Shown here one piece after another: positions 9,185-18,299 of a stretch of DNA of 64,000 nt. The DNA lies in the NCBI RefSeq assembly GCF_003121625.1, contig NZ_QDDJ01000011.1, positions 62,001-126,000 of the forward strand, in the 5' to 3' direction. The notes beneath the pieces are model-generated. The model was given only the letters and a program-made list of their open reading frames with translations, ran no database searches and was not told the origin of the DNA. The position numbers and the translations under genes were made by a program. This stretch comes from Ornithinimicrobium cavernae. Lineage in GTDB: Bacteria; Actinomycetota; Actinomycetes; Actinomycetales; Dermatophilaceae. Each line of letters begins with the position of its first letter. Position 1 is the stretch's first letter.

Positions 9185-10189
9185 ATGAAGAAACTGATCA
9201 ACGACCCCGCCGACGTCGTCGTCGAGGCGCTCCGAGGAATGGCCGCGGCCCACCCGGACCGGCTCCGGGTGGATCTGGAGAACAAGGTCGTCTACCGCAA
9301 GGACCCGATCCGGTCCGGCAAGGTCGGGCTGGTCTCCGGCGGCGGGTCGGGCCACGAGCCGATGCACGGTGGTCTGGTCGGTCTCGGCATGCTCGACGCC
9401 GCCTGTGCCGGTGAGGTGTTCACCTCCCCGGTGCCCGACCAGATGATGGCGGCGACCAAGGAGGTCGACGGCGGTGCGGGCGTCCTCCACATCGTCAAGA
9501 ACTACACCGGCGACGTGATGAACTTCGAGATGGCGGCGGAGCTGGCCGCCGCGGAGGCCGGCACGGAGGTGCAGTCGGTCGTGGTCGACGACGACGTCGC
9601 GGTGCAGGACTCGCTGTACACCGCCGGCCGTCGCGGGGTGGGCACGACGGTGCTGCTGGAGAAGATCGTCGGCGCGGCGGCGGAGGAGGGCCGCTCCCTG
9701 GCGGACTGCGCCGCGCTGGCCACCAAGGTCAACGACAACGGTCGGTCGATGGGCATGGCGCTCACGTCCTGCACCGTCCCGGCCGCCGGCAAGCCCACCT
9801 TCGACCTGGCCGAGGACGAGATGGAGGTGGGCATCGGGATCCACGGGGAGCCGGGCCGCAAGCGGGTGCCCCTGGCACCGGCGAGGGAGGTCGCCGCGAT
9901 GCTCGTCGAGCCGGTGCTCACCGACCTGGACTTCACCGGTGACACCGGTGCCATCGTGATGCTCAACGGCATGGGCGGCACGCCGCTGATAGAGCTCTAC
10001 CTGATGTATGCCGAGGTCGCGCAGATCCTGGAGCGCTCCGGGGTGACGATCGCCCGCCGCCTGGTCGGCAACTACATCACCAGCCTGGAGATGGCCGGCT
10101 GCTCGGTGACGGTGCTCCGGGCCGACGACGACCTGGTCGGGCTGTGGGACGCACCGGTCAACACCCCCGGCCTGCGCTGGGGGGTGTGA
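9185..10189 (+). CDS. dhaK: Dihydroxyacetone kinase subunit DhaK
   Basis: DhaK binds dihydroxyacetone as a hemiaminal on a histidine and receives phosphate from DhaL-ADP. The 334-aa length is that of stand-alone PTS-type DhaK. The N-terminal MKKLINDP and the [13 protein letters not shown] loop are characteristic, and H220 in GIGIHGEPG is the expected substrate-binding histidine. ATG at 9185 is preferred over upstream starts, which lack family similarity. dhaK, dhaL and the DhaM-HPr-EI gene overlap or abut, giving a complete DHA phosphorylation operon. Confidence 0.97.
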   Translation: MKKLINDPADVVVEALRGMAAAHPDRLRVDLENKVVYRKDPIRSGKVGLVSGGGSGHEPMHGGLVGLGMLDAACAGEVFTSPVPDQMMAATKEVDGGAGVLHIVKNYTGDVMNFEMAAELAAAEAGTEVQSVVVDDDVAVQDSLYTAGRRGVGTTVLLEKIVGAAAEEGRSLADCAALATKVNDNGRSMGMALTSCTVPAAGKPTFDLAEDEMEVGIGIHGEPGRKRVPLAPAREVAAMLVEPVLTDLDFTGDTGAIVMLNGMGGTPLIELYLMYAEVAQILERSGVTIARRLVGNYITSLEMAGCSVTVLRADDDLVGLWDAPVNTPGLRWGV

Positions 10190-10818
10190 GGGTGGCGACG
10201 CTGCAGTCGTTCACGGACTGGATCGCCGACTATGCCGGCGTGGTGCGTGACCAGGCCGACTACCTGACCGACCTGGACCGCGCGATCGGCGACGCCGACC
10301 ACGGTGCCAACATGGCGCGGGGCATGGGCAAGGTGGCGCTGCTGACCGAGCAGGAGGAGTTCACCGCGATCGACGCCTACCTCAAGAAGGTCGGCATGAG
10401 CCTGGTCAGCAACGTCGGCGGGGCCAGCGGACCGCTCTACGGCACCTTCTTCCTCCGGATGGCCGGCGCGTTCACCGGCGTCGAGGAGGCCGGCGTGACC
10501 GAGGTGGCTGCCGGGCTCCGGGCCGGGGTGGAGGGCATCCTGGCCCGCGGCAAGGCGGAGGTCGGTGACAAGACCATGTATGACGCCTGGGCACCCGCCC
10601 TGGAGGCGTTCGACTCTGCCGTCGGGTCCGGCAGCGACCTGGCCGCTGCACTCGCCGCGGCGGCCGAGGCGGCAGCGAAGGGACGCGACGAGACCGAGGG
10701 ACTGGTCGCCCGCAAGGGCCGGGCCAGCTATCTCGGCGAGCGCAGCCGCGGGCACATCGACCCCGGCGCGACGAGCTCGACGATGCTGCTCGAGTCGGCC
10801 GCACGCACCCTGGCCTGA
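10186..10818 (+). CDS. dhaL: Dihydroxyacetone kinase ADP-binding subunit DhaL
   Basis: DhaL carries a tightly bound ADP that is phosphorylated by DhaM and passes phosphate to DHA on DhaK. The Mg-nucleotide motif [16 protein letters not shown] is intact, and [12 protein letters not shown] and the C-terminal [18 protein letters not shown] are typical. The chosen GTG (10186) overlaps the dhaK stop as GTGA and gives 210 aa. GTG at 10192 is a close alternative; starts further upstream overlap dhaK more than is likely. Confidence 0.95.
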   Translation: MRVATLQSFTDWIADYAGVVRDQADYLTDLDRAIGDADHGANMARGMGKVALLTEQEEFTAIDAYLKKVGMSLVSNVGGASGPLYGTFFLRMAGAFTGVEEAGVTEVAAGLRAGVEGILARGKAEVGDKTMYDAWAPALEAFDSAVGSGSDLAAALAAAAEAAAKGRDETEGLVARKGRASYLGERSRGHIDPGATSSTMLLESAARTLA

Positions 10819-10821
10819 CCC

Positions 10822-13461
10822 GTGATCGGGATCGTTGTCGTCAGTCACAGCCGTGCGCTCGCGGAGGCGGCGGTGCTGCTCGCGTCGGAGATGACCGATC
10901 CGGACAACCGGCCGGTCATCAAGGTCGCCGCCGGCCTGGACGACCAGACGTTCGGCACCGACGCCGCCGCCGTCTCCGAGGCGATCGCCGCGGCCGACGG
11001 CGGTGACGGGGTCCTGGTGCTGCTCGACCTGGGCAGCGCCGTGCTGTCGGCTGAGATGGCGCTGGAGTTCCTGGACCCGGAGGTGGCCCAGCGCGTGCGG
11101 TTGTCCAGCGCGCCGCTGGTCGAGGGTCTGGTGGGGGCGGCGGTGGCGGCCGGCGCGGGGGCCGACCTGGCGACGGCGGCCGATGAGGCCGAGCAGGGAC
11201 TGGTCGCCAAGACCCAGCACCTGGGCACGGGCACGCCAGCCGGCGGTCCCCGACCCGACGGGCCCGGTGAGGGGGCCGGACCGCTGTCCGACGCCGACGG
11301 TGGGGATGGTGCGTCGGCACCCGGCGCCTCCGGTGCGGGTAGTGCGTCGGCACAGGACGGCTCGGATGGTGAGTCGTTGACCGCCCAACTGGTCGTCAGC
11401 GCACCGCACGGGCTGCACGCCCGCCCGGCCGCCCGATTCGTTCGCGAGGTCGGTGCCCACCCGCAGGTGCGGGTCGCGGTCCGCAACCTGGACCGTGGTG
11501 GAGGAGCGGTCGACGCGCGCAGCCTGACCGGCATCGCGACGCTGGACGCGCGGCAGGGCCACCGCCTCGAGGTCACCGCCACGGGCCCGGGCGCGGCCGT
11601 GCTGCTGGAGGAGCTCGCGCGCCTGGCCGGCACGGGCTTCGGTGACCTGGAGCCGCCGGCCGGGCCGGCCCGCACCGCCCAGAGGGCTGGTGCACCCACT
11701 GTCTCTCCCGCACGCGGACCGGCCCGGGGGAGAGCCGCTGCACAGGGGCCCGCCCCGGGCGACGCCGGGTCCTCGACCGGCCCCACCTTCGGGCTCGACG
11801 CTGCCGTGGGCCGCGTCGTCCGCGCCGATGGTCGGGTCTCCCTCGACAGCTACCACGCCGGCGACGCCGTGCACGAGCTCGCGGCCCTGGACCGAGCGGT
11901 CCAGCAGGCACGTGAGGAGCTCGCCGAGCTGGTCACCCGGACCAGCGAGCAGCTGGGCGCCGATGAGGCGGCGGTCTTCGACGCCCACCTGGCTATGCTC
12001 GATGACCCCGCGCTCCAGGACCCGGTGCGTGACGGCATACGGTCCGGGCAGAGCGCGCCCGAGGCGGTGACGACCCGCACCGCCGAGCTGCGACAGCAGT
12101 TCGAGGGGCTGAGCGACCCCTACCAGCGCGAGCGGGGAGCCGATGTCACCAGCGTCGGGGACCGCGTGCTGCACGCCCTCAGCGGCGGCGGCGAGGTGCG
12201 GCGCGAGGCGCCGGGCATCCTCGTGGTGCAGGAGCTCGACCCGGCCACGGCGGTGCTCCTGGACCTGCGGGAGACGCTCGGGGTGATCACCGTCGGAGGT
12301 GGAGCCACCGGCCACGGTGTGCTCCTCGCACGCGCCCGGGGCGTCCCGGTGATGACCGGTGCGGCGGCGGTCCGCGATGTCGGCGACGGCACACTGGTCG
12401 CCTTCGATGCGCGGTCCGGGCGACTCGTCGTCGACCCGGACCTGGAGGTGCGTGGGGAGTTCGAGGCCCTGCTGGCCGATCGGGCCAGCGCCCGCCGCCG
12501 GATGCTGGAGGCGGCCAACGACCCCGCCGTCACCCTGGACGGCACGCGGGTGCTGGTCAAGGCGAATGTCGCCAGTGTCGACGATGCCGGACTGGCGGCG
12601 GGCTGCGGGGCCGAGGGCTCGGGACTGGTGCGGACCGAGGCGCTCTTCGGTGACTGGGAGACCGCCCCGAGCGTCGCGGAGCAGGTCAGGGCCTTCGAGC
12701 GGATCGCCGAGGAGCTCTCCGGCGCGATGATCACCATCCGCACCTGGGACGTCGGCGGCGACAAGCCGCTGCCGTTCCACCCCCAGCCGGTGGAGGCCAA
12801 CCCGTTCCTGGGCCGGCGCGGGCTCCGGGCCTTCCGGGACGACCCGAGCCTGCTGGTGGACCAGCTCGAGGCCGTGTGCCGGGTCGCCCGCGAGCAACGG
12901 GTCCGCGTGATGTTCCCGATGGTGACCACGGTCGAGGAGGTGGACTGGGCCCTCGCACGTCTGGACGAGGCAGCGGGCCGGCTGCCCGAGGAGCGGCCCG
13001 ACGCACTCGAGGTCGGCATCATGATCGAGGTCCCGGCTGCGGCCCTGCGCCCCGAGTCGCTGTCGGCGCTGCTGGACTTCGTCAGCATCGGCACCAACGA
13101 CCTCACGCAGTACACCCTGGCCGCCGAGCGGGGGAGCCCCACGGTGGCCGAGCTGGCCGACGTCGCCGACCCGGCGGTGCTGCGGCTGATCCACGAGACG
13201 GTGACCGGGGTGGCCGAGGGGGTGGACGTGTGCCTCTGCGGCGACGCGGCCAGCGACCCCGACCTGGCGCTGCTGCTGGTCGGACTGGGTGTCAGCGAGC
13301 TCAGCGCCACCGCAGCCTCCGTGCCCGCCGTCAAGGACGCGCTGCGCAGGGTCACCCTGACCGACCTGCAGGACCTGGCTGCGCGGGCGCTGAGGGCCGA
13401 CTCCGCTGCCGACGTGCGCGAGCTGGCGCGTCGGGTGGGCTCGTCACAGAGTGCCTCGTGA
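10822..13461 (+). CDS. dhaM: Fused DhaM (EIIA-Man-like)-HPr-Enzyme I phosphoryl-transfer protein
   Basis: This 879-aa protein carries a whole PEP-to-DhaL phosphorelay. Residues 1-130 are the EIIA domain of DhaM, with phospho-His H9 in VVVSHSRALAE. After a Gly/Ser/Asp-rich linker comes HPr (about 190-275) with H199 in HGLHARPAA. After a second linker comes a full Enzyme I (about 310-879) with phospho-His H498 in GGGATGHGVLLARARG, and a C-terminal PEP-binding TIM-barrel ending in CLCGDAASDP (C806). The DhaM of Escherichia coli has only a partial EI, whereas this one keeps the PEP-binding half. It starts 3 nt after dhaL. Confidence 0.94.
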   Translation: MIGIVVVSHSRALAEAAVLLASEMTDPDNRPVIKVAAGLDDQTFGTDAAAVSEAIAAADGGDGVLVLLDLGSAVLSAEMALEFLDPEVAQRVRLSSAPLVEGLVGAAVAAGAGADLATAADEAEQGLVAKTQHLGTGTPAGGPRPDGPGEGAGPLSDADGGDGASAPGASGAGSASAQDGSDGESLTAQLVVSAPHGLHARPAARFVREVGAHPQVRVAVRNLDRGGGAVDARSLTGIATLDARQGHRLEVTATGPGAAVLLEELARLAGTGFGDLEPPAGPARTAQRAGAPTVSPARGPARGRAAAQGPAPGDAGSSTGPTFGLDAAVGRVVRADGRVSLDSYHAGDAVHELAALDRAVQQAREELAELVTRTSEQLGADEAAVFDAHLAMLDDPALQDPVRDGIRSGQSAPEAVTTRTAELRQQFEGLSDPYQRERGADVTSVGDRVLHALSGGGEVRREAPGILVVQELDPATAVLLDLRETLGVITVGGGATGHGVLLARARGVPVMTGAAAVRDVGDGTLVAFDARSGRLVVDPDLEVRGEFEALLADRASARRRMLEAANDPAVTLDGTRVLVKANVASVDDAGLAAGCGAEGSGLVRTEALFGDWETAPSVAEQVRAFERIAEELSGAMITIRTWDVGGDKPLPFHPQPVEANPFLGRRGLRAFRDDPSLLVDQLEAVCRVAREQRVRVMFPMVTTVEEVDWALARLDEAAGRLPEERPDALEVGIMIEVPAAALRPESLSALLDFVSIGTNDLTQYTLAAERGSPTVAELADVADPAVLRLIHETVTGVAEGVDVCLCGDAASDPDLALLLVGLGVSELSATAASVPAVKDALRRVTLTDLQDLAARALRADSAADVRELARRVGSSQSAS

Positions 13462-13551
13462 CGGAGTGCGTCGACCGCACCGACGGCAGGTGAGCGCTGT
13501 CGCGGCCCGACGCGGCGCGGGCGGTGGGTGGCCGCACCGGCGGCTCGATGG

Positions 13552-14199
13552 TCAGCGCACGCCGCGCGGCCGGAACTGGATGCTGATCCGTGGTCCGACC
13601 GGCTTGGCCGTCTTGGGCACGGCGTGCTCCCAGGTGCGCTGGCACGAGCCTCCCATCACCAGCAGGTCTCCGTGGCCGATCACCCGGCGGATGGTGCGTC
13701 CGGCGCCGCCACCGTTGGGGCGCAGCAGCAGGGCACGCGGGGCACCGATCGAGACGATGGCGACCATCGTGTCCTGCGAGCTGCCCCGGCCGAACCGGTC
13801 GCCGTGCCAGGCCACGCTGTCCCGGCCGTCGCGGTAGAGGCACATCCCGGCGGTGCGGAACGGCTCACCGAGCTCGCGACGGTAGTAGGCGCTGAGCTGG
13901 TCGCGTGCCAGGGTCAGCACCGGGTCGGGGAGTGGCTCGTCCTCGCCGTAGAACCGGAGCAGTCGCGGGGTGTCGACCTCCTGCTCCCACATCACGCGCC
14001 GCTCACCGCGCCACTCGACGCCGGCCGGGCCGCCCAGGGCGAGCCGGGTGAACAGCTCGTCGGAGCCGGTGACCCAACCCGGCCGGACGTCGACCCACGC
14101 CCCACGGGTGAGCGTGGTGCGCTGGACCGCGCCGGTCAGTGGCCGCAGGCCGACCTCGTCGACCTGGTCGAGCAGGGAACCCTGGAGTGCGACGGACAT
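13552..14199 (-). CDS. alkB: AlkB-type 2-oxoglutarate/Fe(II) dioxygenase
   Basis: AlkB enzymes oxidatively remove alkyl lesions such as 1-methyladenine and 3-methylcytosine from nucleic acids. The 215-aa product shows the iron ligands in order: H132 and D134 in WHGDRFG, and H192 in TWEHAVP. The 2-oxoglutarate-binding arginines follow in [10 protein letters not shown] (R204, R210). Start ATG 14199 sits 7 nt after a TACACT hexamer, suggesting a leaderless mRNA. It is transcribed opposite to its neighbours. AlkB is firm; the precise substrate (DNA, RNA or a small molecule) is not. Confidence 0.92.
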   Translation of the reverse strand: MSVALQGSLLDQVDEVGLRPLTGAVQRTTLTRGAWVDVRPGWVTGSDELFTRLALGGPAGVEWRGERRVMWEQEVDTPRLLRFYGEDEPLPDPVLTLARDQLSAYYRRELGEPFRTAGMCLYRDGRDSVAWHGDRFGRGSSQDTMVAIVSIGAPRALLLRPNGGGAGRTIRRVIGHGDLLVMGGSCQRTWEHAVPKTAKPVGPRISIQFRPRGVR

Positions 14200-14236
14200 G
14201 TGTTCGAGTGTAGAACAGGTGTGCCAGTCAGGTCCA
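14192..14236 (-). promoter_or_regulatory. alkB promoter with possible LexA (SOS) box
   Basis: Read on the minus strand, TGGACC (14231-14236) and TACACT (14207-14212) are candidate -35 and -10 boxes 18 nt apart, with the ATG 7 nt further on. Overlapping the -10 and the start codon is TCGAACACATGTCCGT (14192-14207), matching the actinobacterial SOS box TCGAAC-N4-GTTCGA at 10 of 12 fixed positions with one half perfect. A 5-bp inverted repeat (TGTTC/GAACA, 14201-14217) also lies here. LexA control is inferred. Confidence 0.5.
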
Positions 14237-14356
14237 GTGTTCCGGGGAACACCTCTGGCTCTCCGGTGCTGCCGTGCTGCGCCGGACCTGTGCGACCCGA
14301 GAGGGCGCACGGTGTGGGTCCGGCGCCCTGACGGTGCCGGATGGGAGACTGGGCGC

Positions 14357-15085
14357 ATGCCGCTCTATCGGGACGCCGCGATCGTCCTGCGCACCCACAA
14401 GCTGGGCGAGGCCGATCGCATCGTCACGCTCCTCAGCCGCGGGCGCGGCAAGGTCCGGGCGGTGGCCAAGGGGGTGCGGCGCACCAGGTCGAAGTTCGGG
14501 GCGCGGCTGGAGCCGGGGATGGTCGTGGACCTGCAGTGCTACGAGGGTCGCAACCTGGACACCGTGACCCAGGCGGAGTCGCTGGCCTCCTACGGTGAGG
14601 CGATCTCGCGCGACTACGAGGCGTGGACCGCGGCCAACGCGATGCTCGAGACCTGTGACCGGCTCACCGAGGAGGGGGAGCCCGCCGTCCAGCAGTTCGT
14701 GCTGCTCGCCGGTGCGCTCAGCTCCCTCGCCGGTGCGACGCACGAGGCCGGGCTGGTGCTCGACTCCTACCTGCTGCGGTCGATGGCGATCGCCGGCTGG
14801 GCGGCCAGCTTCCACGACTGCGCGCGGTGCGGGGCCGAGGGGCCGCACCGCGCGTTCGACGTCGCCTCCGGAGGTGCGGTGTGCCCCGTATGCCGTCCGC
14901 CCGGGTGCGCGGCACCGGCGCCCCAGACCCTGGAGCTCATGGCGTCGCTGCTCACCGGTGACTGGGCGGTGGCTGACGCCAGCGAGACGCGGCACCGGCG
15001 CGAGGCCAGCAAGCTGGCCTCCGCGCACGTGCACTGGCACCTGGAGCGCGGAGTGCGCTCCCTGCGCCTGGTGGAGCGGGTGTGA
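14357..15085 (+). CDS. recO: DNA repair protein RecO
   Basis: RecO loads RecA onto SSB-coated single-stranded DNA in the RecFOR pathway and anneals strands. The 242-aa product has an N-terminal OB fold ([20 protein letters not shown], residues 1-80) and a C-terminal helical region with a zinc-finger pair CARC...CPVC at about residues 155-180. ATG 14357 is preceded 6 nt upstream by GAGACT, a weaker version of the leaderless -10 seen elsewhere. It is divergent from alkB and overlaps uppS by 4 nt; recO-uppS downstream of era is a conserved actinobacterial order. Confidence 0.95.
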   Translation: MPLYRDAAIVLRTHKLGEADRIVTLLSRGRGKVRAVAKGVRRTRSKFGARLEPGMVVDLQCYEGRNLDTVTQAESLASYGEAISRDYEAWTAANAMLETCDRLTEEGEPAVQQFVLLAGALSSLAGATHEAGLVLDSYLLRSMAIAGWAASFHDCARCGAEGPHRAFDVASGGAVCPVCRPPGCAAPAPQTLELMASLLTGDWAVADASETRHRREASKLASAHVHWHLERGVRSLRLVERV

Positions 15086-15906
15086 TGGCCCGACGCCCCG
15101 ACCCTCCTGCTCGTGGCGGGACCGGACCGGTGGCACCCTTTCCGCACCCCAGCGGCGCCCGGCCACCCGTCATACCGGCCGAGCTGGTGCCCCGGCACGT
15201 GGCGATCGTCATGGACGGCAACGGGCGGTGGGCCAACCAGCGCGGCCTCCGGCGCACCGAGGGGCACGAGGCAGGGGAGGCCAGCCTGCTCGATGTCATC
15301 GCGGGAGGCATCGAGATCGGGGTGAAGTGCCTGTCGGCCTACGCCTTCTCCACCGAGAACTGGCGCCGGAGCCCCGACGAGGTCCGGTTCCTGATGGGCT
15401 TCAACCGTGACGTGATCCACCGGCGGCGTGACGAGCTCGACAGCTGGGGCGTGCGGGTCGTGTGGTCGGGTCGGACGCCGAGGCTGTGGAAGTCGGTCAT
15501 CTCCGAGCTGCAGGACGCCGAGCGCCGCACCCGTGACAACGACGTCATCACCCTCAACTTCTGCGTCAACTACGGCGGTCGCGCCGAGGTCGCCGACGCG
15601 GTGCGCCGGATCGGTGAGGACGTCAGGGCGGGTCGGCTCGCACCGCGGGGCATCGACGAGCGCACGATCGGGCGCTACCTCTATCACCCCGACGTCCCCG
15701 ACGTCGACCTCTTCGTGCGCAGCTCGGGGGAGCAGCGCACGTCCAACTTCCTGCTGTGGCAGAGCGCCTACGCCGAGATGGTCTTCCAGGACACCCTGTG
15801 GCCCGACTACGACCGCCGGCACCTGTGGCAGGCGATCCAGACGTATGCCGCGCGCGACCGGCGTTACGGTGGCGCCGTCGATCGCGCCGACGAGCAGACC
15901 CGCTAG
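15082..15906 (+). CDS. uppS: Isoprenyl transferase (undecaprenyl/decaprenyl diphosphate synthase family)
   Basis: This cis-prenyltransferase makes the polyprenyl diphosphate that becomes the cell-wall lipid carrier. The catalytic motif [16 protein letters not shown] is present with its Asp at about residue 46, along with [13 protein letters not shown] and the C-terminal [15 protein letters not shown]. The 274-aa product has a Pro/Arg-rich N-terminal extension of about 35 residues. Actinobacteria often have two paralogues, one of them a short-chain enzyme, so final chain length cannot be read from this sequence. The GTG start overlaps recO; ATG at 15085 is the alternative. A 19-bp tandem repeat begins in its stop codon. 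Confidence 0.93.
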   Translation: MMARRPDPPARGGTGPVAPFPHPSGARPPVIPAELVPRHVAIVMDGNGRWANQRGLRRTEGHEAGEASLLDVIAGGIEIGVKCLSAYAFSTENWRRSPDEVRFLMGFNRDVIHRRRDELDSWGVRVVWSGRTPRLWKSVISELQDAERRTRDNDVITLNFCVNYGGRAEVADAVRRIGEDVRAGRLAPRGIDERTIGRYLYHPDVPDVDLFVRSSGEQRTSNFLLWQSAYAEMVFQDTLWPDYDRRHLWQAIQTYAARDRRYGGAVDRADEQTR

Positions 15907-15961
15907 CCCACCGACGAGCCGCCAGCCCACCGACGAGCCGCTAGCCCACCGACGAGCCCAA
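15905..15961 (+). repeat. Three tandem copies of a 19-bp repeat
   Basis: AGCCCACCGACGAGCCGCC recurs three times at a strict 19-bp period, starting at 15905, 15924 and 15943, with changes only in the last few bases of each unit. The array begins within the TAG stop of uppS and lies between uppS and the convergent zur gene. Each unit is too GC-rich and too short for CRISPR, and there are no spacers. It is a candidate variable-number tandem repeat. Confidence 0.85.
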
Positions 15962-16012
15962 CCGCCCGTCGATGCGCGGCCTGCCGGTGGCGCGGGCCGG
16001 TTGGCCGGGTCT

Positions 16013-16408
16013 TCAGCCGCGGGCGCACTCGGCGCAGGTGCCGAAGATCTCCAGCGTGTGCGAGACGTCGGTGAAGCCGTGCTCGGCAGCCACCTGGTCG
16101 GTCCAGCGCTCCACGGCCGGGCCCTCGACCTCGACGGCGCGACCGCACTCACGACACACCAGGTGGTGATGGTGCCCGGTGCTGCACATCCGATAGATGG
16201 CCTCACCCTCGTCGGTGCGCAGGACGTCGACCTCGCCGGCCTCGGCCAGGCCCGTCAGGGTCCGGTAGACGGTGGCCAGCCCCACGCTGTCGCCCGCCTC
16301 GCGCAGGCGCGCGTGCAGCTCCTGCGCGGAGCTGAAGTCCTGGACTTCCTGCAGTGCTGCGGCCACGGCGGCCTGCTGCCGGGTCTGCCGGCGCCGGGTC
16401 GGGGTCAT
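16013..16408 (-). CDS. zur: Zinc uptake regulator Zur (Fur family)
   Basis: This Fur-family repressor has 131 aa: an N-terminal winged helix (residues 1-80, with VGLATVYRTLTGLAEAGEV recognition region) and a C-terminal dimer and metal domain. HHHHLVCRECG and a C-terminal CAEC supply the two CXXC pairs of the structural zinc site. Assignment to Zur rather than Fur rests on its being the last gene of the znuACB operon, whose promoter carries Zur boxes, so it is probably autoregulated. It overlaps znuB by 4 nt. Confidence 0.93.
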   Translation of the reverse strand: MTPTRRRQTRQQAAVAAALQEVQDFSSAQELHARLREAGDSVGLATVYRTLTGLAEAGEVDVLRTDEGEAIYRMCSTGHHHHLVCRECGRAVEVEGPAVERWTDQVAAEHGFTDVSHTLEIFGTCAECARG

Positions 16409-17427
16409 CGGGTCACGTGCTCCTGATCAGACGGGTCGGTGGCCCCAGGGTAGGTCGCGTGGTCGGCGTGCTCGTCATAGTGCCCACCGTGGGGGGCGTG
16501 GAGGTGACTGCCGTGGACGTAGTCCACGTGGTCGCCGTGTGGAACCGCCTCGTGACCGCATCCCGGGCCGTGCTCGTGCGGGTGCCGCTCGGACACCCGG
16601 TGACGGTGCGCCGTGGCCACGGTGACCAGGGCCGCGACCGCGGCGACCAGCAGGAAGATCGCGATCGCCAGCAGGACGATCGTGCCGCCGGCTGCGGTGT
16701 CGGCGTAGAAGGAGGTCACGACCCCTCCCACGGCCGAGAGCATCCCGAACAGCACGGCCCACAGCGTGGCCGAGCGGAAGCTGCGGGCGACCTGCTGCGA
16801 CGCGGCGTTGGGCACGATCATGAGGGCGCTGATGAGCAGCAGCCCGACCACGCGCATGGAGACGACCACCGTGACCGCGGTGAGCACGGACAGCGTGATG
16901 TTGAGGGCCATGACGGGCAGCCCGCTGGCGCGGGCGTACTCCTCGTCCCCGGCGGCGAGGAACAGCCGGTGGCGCAGGGCCAGCGTGACACCGATGATCA
17001 CGGCGGACAGGACGCCGAAGACGATCAGGTCGCCGGTCGAGGTGGTGGTGATCGCGCCGAAGAGGTAGCTGGTGAGGTTGGAGCTCTGGCTGCCGTCCAC
17101 CCGGTTGATGATGACCACACCCGCGGCGATGCCGCCGTAGAACATCACCGCCAGGGCGATGTCGCCGCTGGTCCGGCCCCTGACGCGGATGAGCTCGATG
17201 GCCACGCCGGCGAACACCGCCGCGATGAGCGCGGTGATGATCGGCTGGTTGTCGAGCAGCACGCCGACGGCCACGCCGGCCAGCGCCACGTGCCCCAGTC
17301 CGTCACCGATCAGGGACAGTCGCCGCTGCACCAGGAAGATGCCCACCAGGGGGGCGACGGCACCGACCAGCAGCGCTGCCAGCAGCGCGTTGCGCATGAA
17401 GTCGTAGGACAGGATCTCCGGCATCAC
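16405..17427 (-). CDS. znuB: Zinc ABC transporter permease ZnuB
   Basis: This ABC-3 family permease has 340 aa and about 8-9 hydrophobic helices over residues 10-270; sequences such as VGIFLVQRRLSLIGDGLGH are typical. The unusual part is a long C-terminal tail from about residue 275 that is rich in His and Asp (for example RHPHEHGPGCGH and HGSHLHAPHGGHYDEHADH), probably cytoplasmic and metal-binding. It overlaps znuC (ATGA) and zur, so the four genes form one operon. Zinc is inferred from zur and the Zur boxes; manganese is less likely. Confidence 0.93.
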   Translation of the reverse strand: MMPEILSYDFMRNALLAALLVGAVAPLVGIFLVQRRLSLIGDGLGHVALAGVAVGVLLDNQPIITALIAAVFAGVAIELIRVRGRTSGDIALAVMFYGGIAAGVVIINRVDGSQSSNLTSYLFGAITTTSTGDLIVFGVLSAVIIGVTLALRHRLFLAAGDEEYARASGLPVMALNITLSVLTAVTVVVSMRVVGLLLISALMIVPNAASQQVARSFRSATLWAVLFGMLSAVGGVVTSFYADTAAGGTIVLLAIAIFLLVAAVAALVTVATAHRHRVSERHPHEHGPGCGHEAVPHGDHVDYVHGSHLHAPHGGHYDEHADHATYPGATDPSDQEHVTR

Positions 17428-18299
17428 GACTCACCGTCCTCGACGGGGCCGTCCATCGGACCTGCGCCACTGAGCAGGACACCGCTGGGCTCGTCGTGCT
17501 CGTCGTCGTGGTGGTGCACGTCGTAGTGGTGGTGGTGGCCCGCATCGGCCGCGCGGGACACGGCGGCCCGGTGCTCGGCATACTGCCGTGGCGTGCCGTC
17601 GAAGCTCACGTGCCCCGCATCCATCTCGACGATACGGTCCACGATGCCTCGCAGCGCAGCGAGCTCGTGGGTGACCACCAGCATCGTGACGCCGAGGGCA
17701 GCGAGCCGGCGCAGCACCGTCGCCAGGACCACCTGGTTGGCCGCGTCGACACCCGCGGTCGGCTCGTCCATGATCAGCACGTCCGGACGGGAGGCCAGGG
17801 CACGAGCGATCAGCACGCGGCGCTGCTGGCCACCGGAGAGCGTGGCGACGTCACTGTCGAGCCGGTCGGCCAGGCCGACCGTGTCTGCCGCCTCCGTCAC
17901 CGTGGCGCGGTCGGCGGCCGTGGCCCGGCGCCACCACGGGCGGCTGGCCAGCTGCCCGGTGGCGATCACCTCGCGGACCGTGGAGCGCACGGAGGAGGAG
18001 AGGGTATGCCGCTGGGGCACGTAACCGAGCCGGCTGCGGTCCGCGAGGTCCTGAAGGGGGGTCCCCAGCACCTCCACGCTGCCGGCGATGTGGTCGGTGA
18101 GCCCGAGGAGGCCGCGGACGGTGGTGGACTTGCCGGACCCGTTGGGCCCGAGCAGCGCGACCACCTCGCCCTGCGCCACGGAGAGGTTCACGCCCTCGGT
18201 GAACGGTCGGCCGCCGTAGCCGAAGGAGGCGTGGTCGAGGCGGATGGCGGGGGGCGCCCCCCGCAGTGGGGAGTCCTGGTGGACCGCGGTCACGCGCAT
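17424..18299 (-). CDS. znuC: Zinc ABC transporter ATP-binding protein ZnuC
   Basis: This ATPase subunit has 291 aa. Walker A is LLGPNGSGKSTT, the signature is LSGGQQRRVLIARALA, and Walker B is VLIMDEPTAGVD followed by a switch histidine in VVTHELAAL. The C terminus, about residues 245-275, adds a cluster HHHHYDVHHHDDEHDE not needed for ATPase function and matching the His-rich tails of its partners. It overlaps both znuA and znuB, implying coupled translation. Confidence 0.94.
   Translation of the reverse strand: MRVTAVHQDSPLRGAPPAIRLDHASFGYGGRPFTEGVNLSVAQGEVVALLGPNGSGKSTTVRGLLGLTDHIAGSVEVLGTPLQDLADRSRLGYVPQRHTLSSSVRSTVREVIATGQLASRPWWRRATAADRATVTEAADTVGLADRLDSDVATLSGGQQRRVLIARALASRPDVLIMDEPTAGVDAANQVVLATVLRRLAALGVTMLVVTHELAALRGIVDRIVEMDAGHVSFDGTPRQYAEHRAAVSRAADAGHHHHYDVHHHDDEHDEPSGVLLSGAGPMDGPVEDGES

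Noticed and set aside
10072-13194. Open frame of 1040 codons on the minus strand
   Set aside because: It is antisense to dhaL and the DhaM-HPr-EI gene, with His/Arg/Gln-rich low-information sequence; the sense genes have complete domains.
14201-14217. TGTTC-N7-GAACA as the main LexA site of alkB
   Set aside because: Half-site order is inverted relative to the actinobacterial box GAAC-N4-GTTC; the overlapping TCGAAC-N4 match is the better reading.
15905-15961. CRISPR array
   Set aside because: The units are 19 bp, directly abutting, with no spacers, and no cas genes are present.
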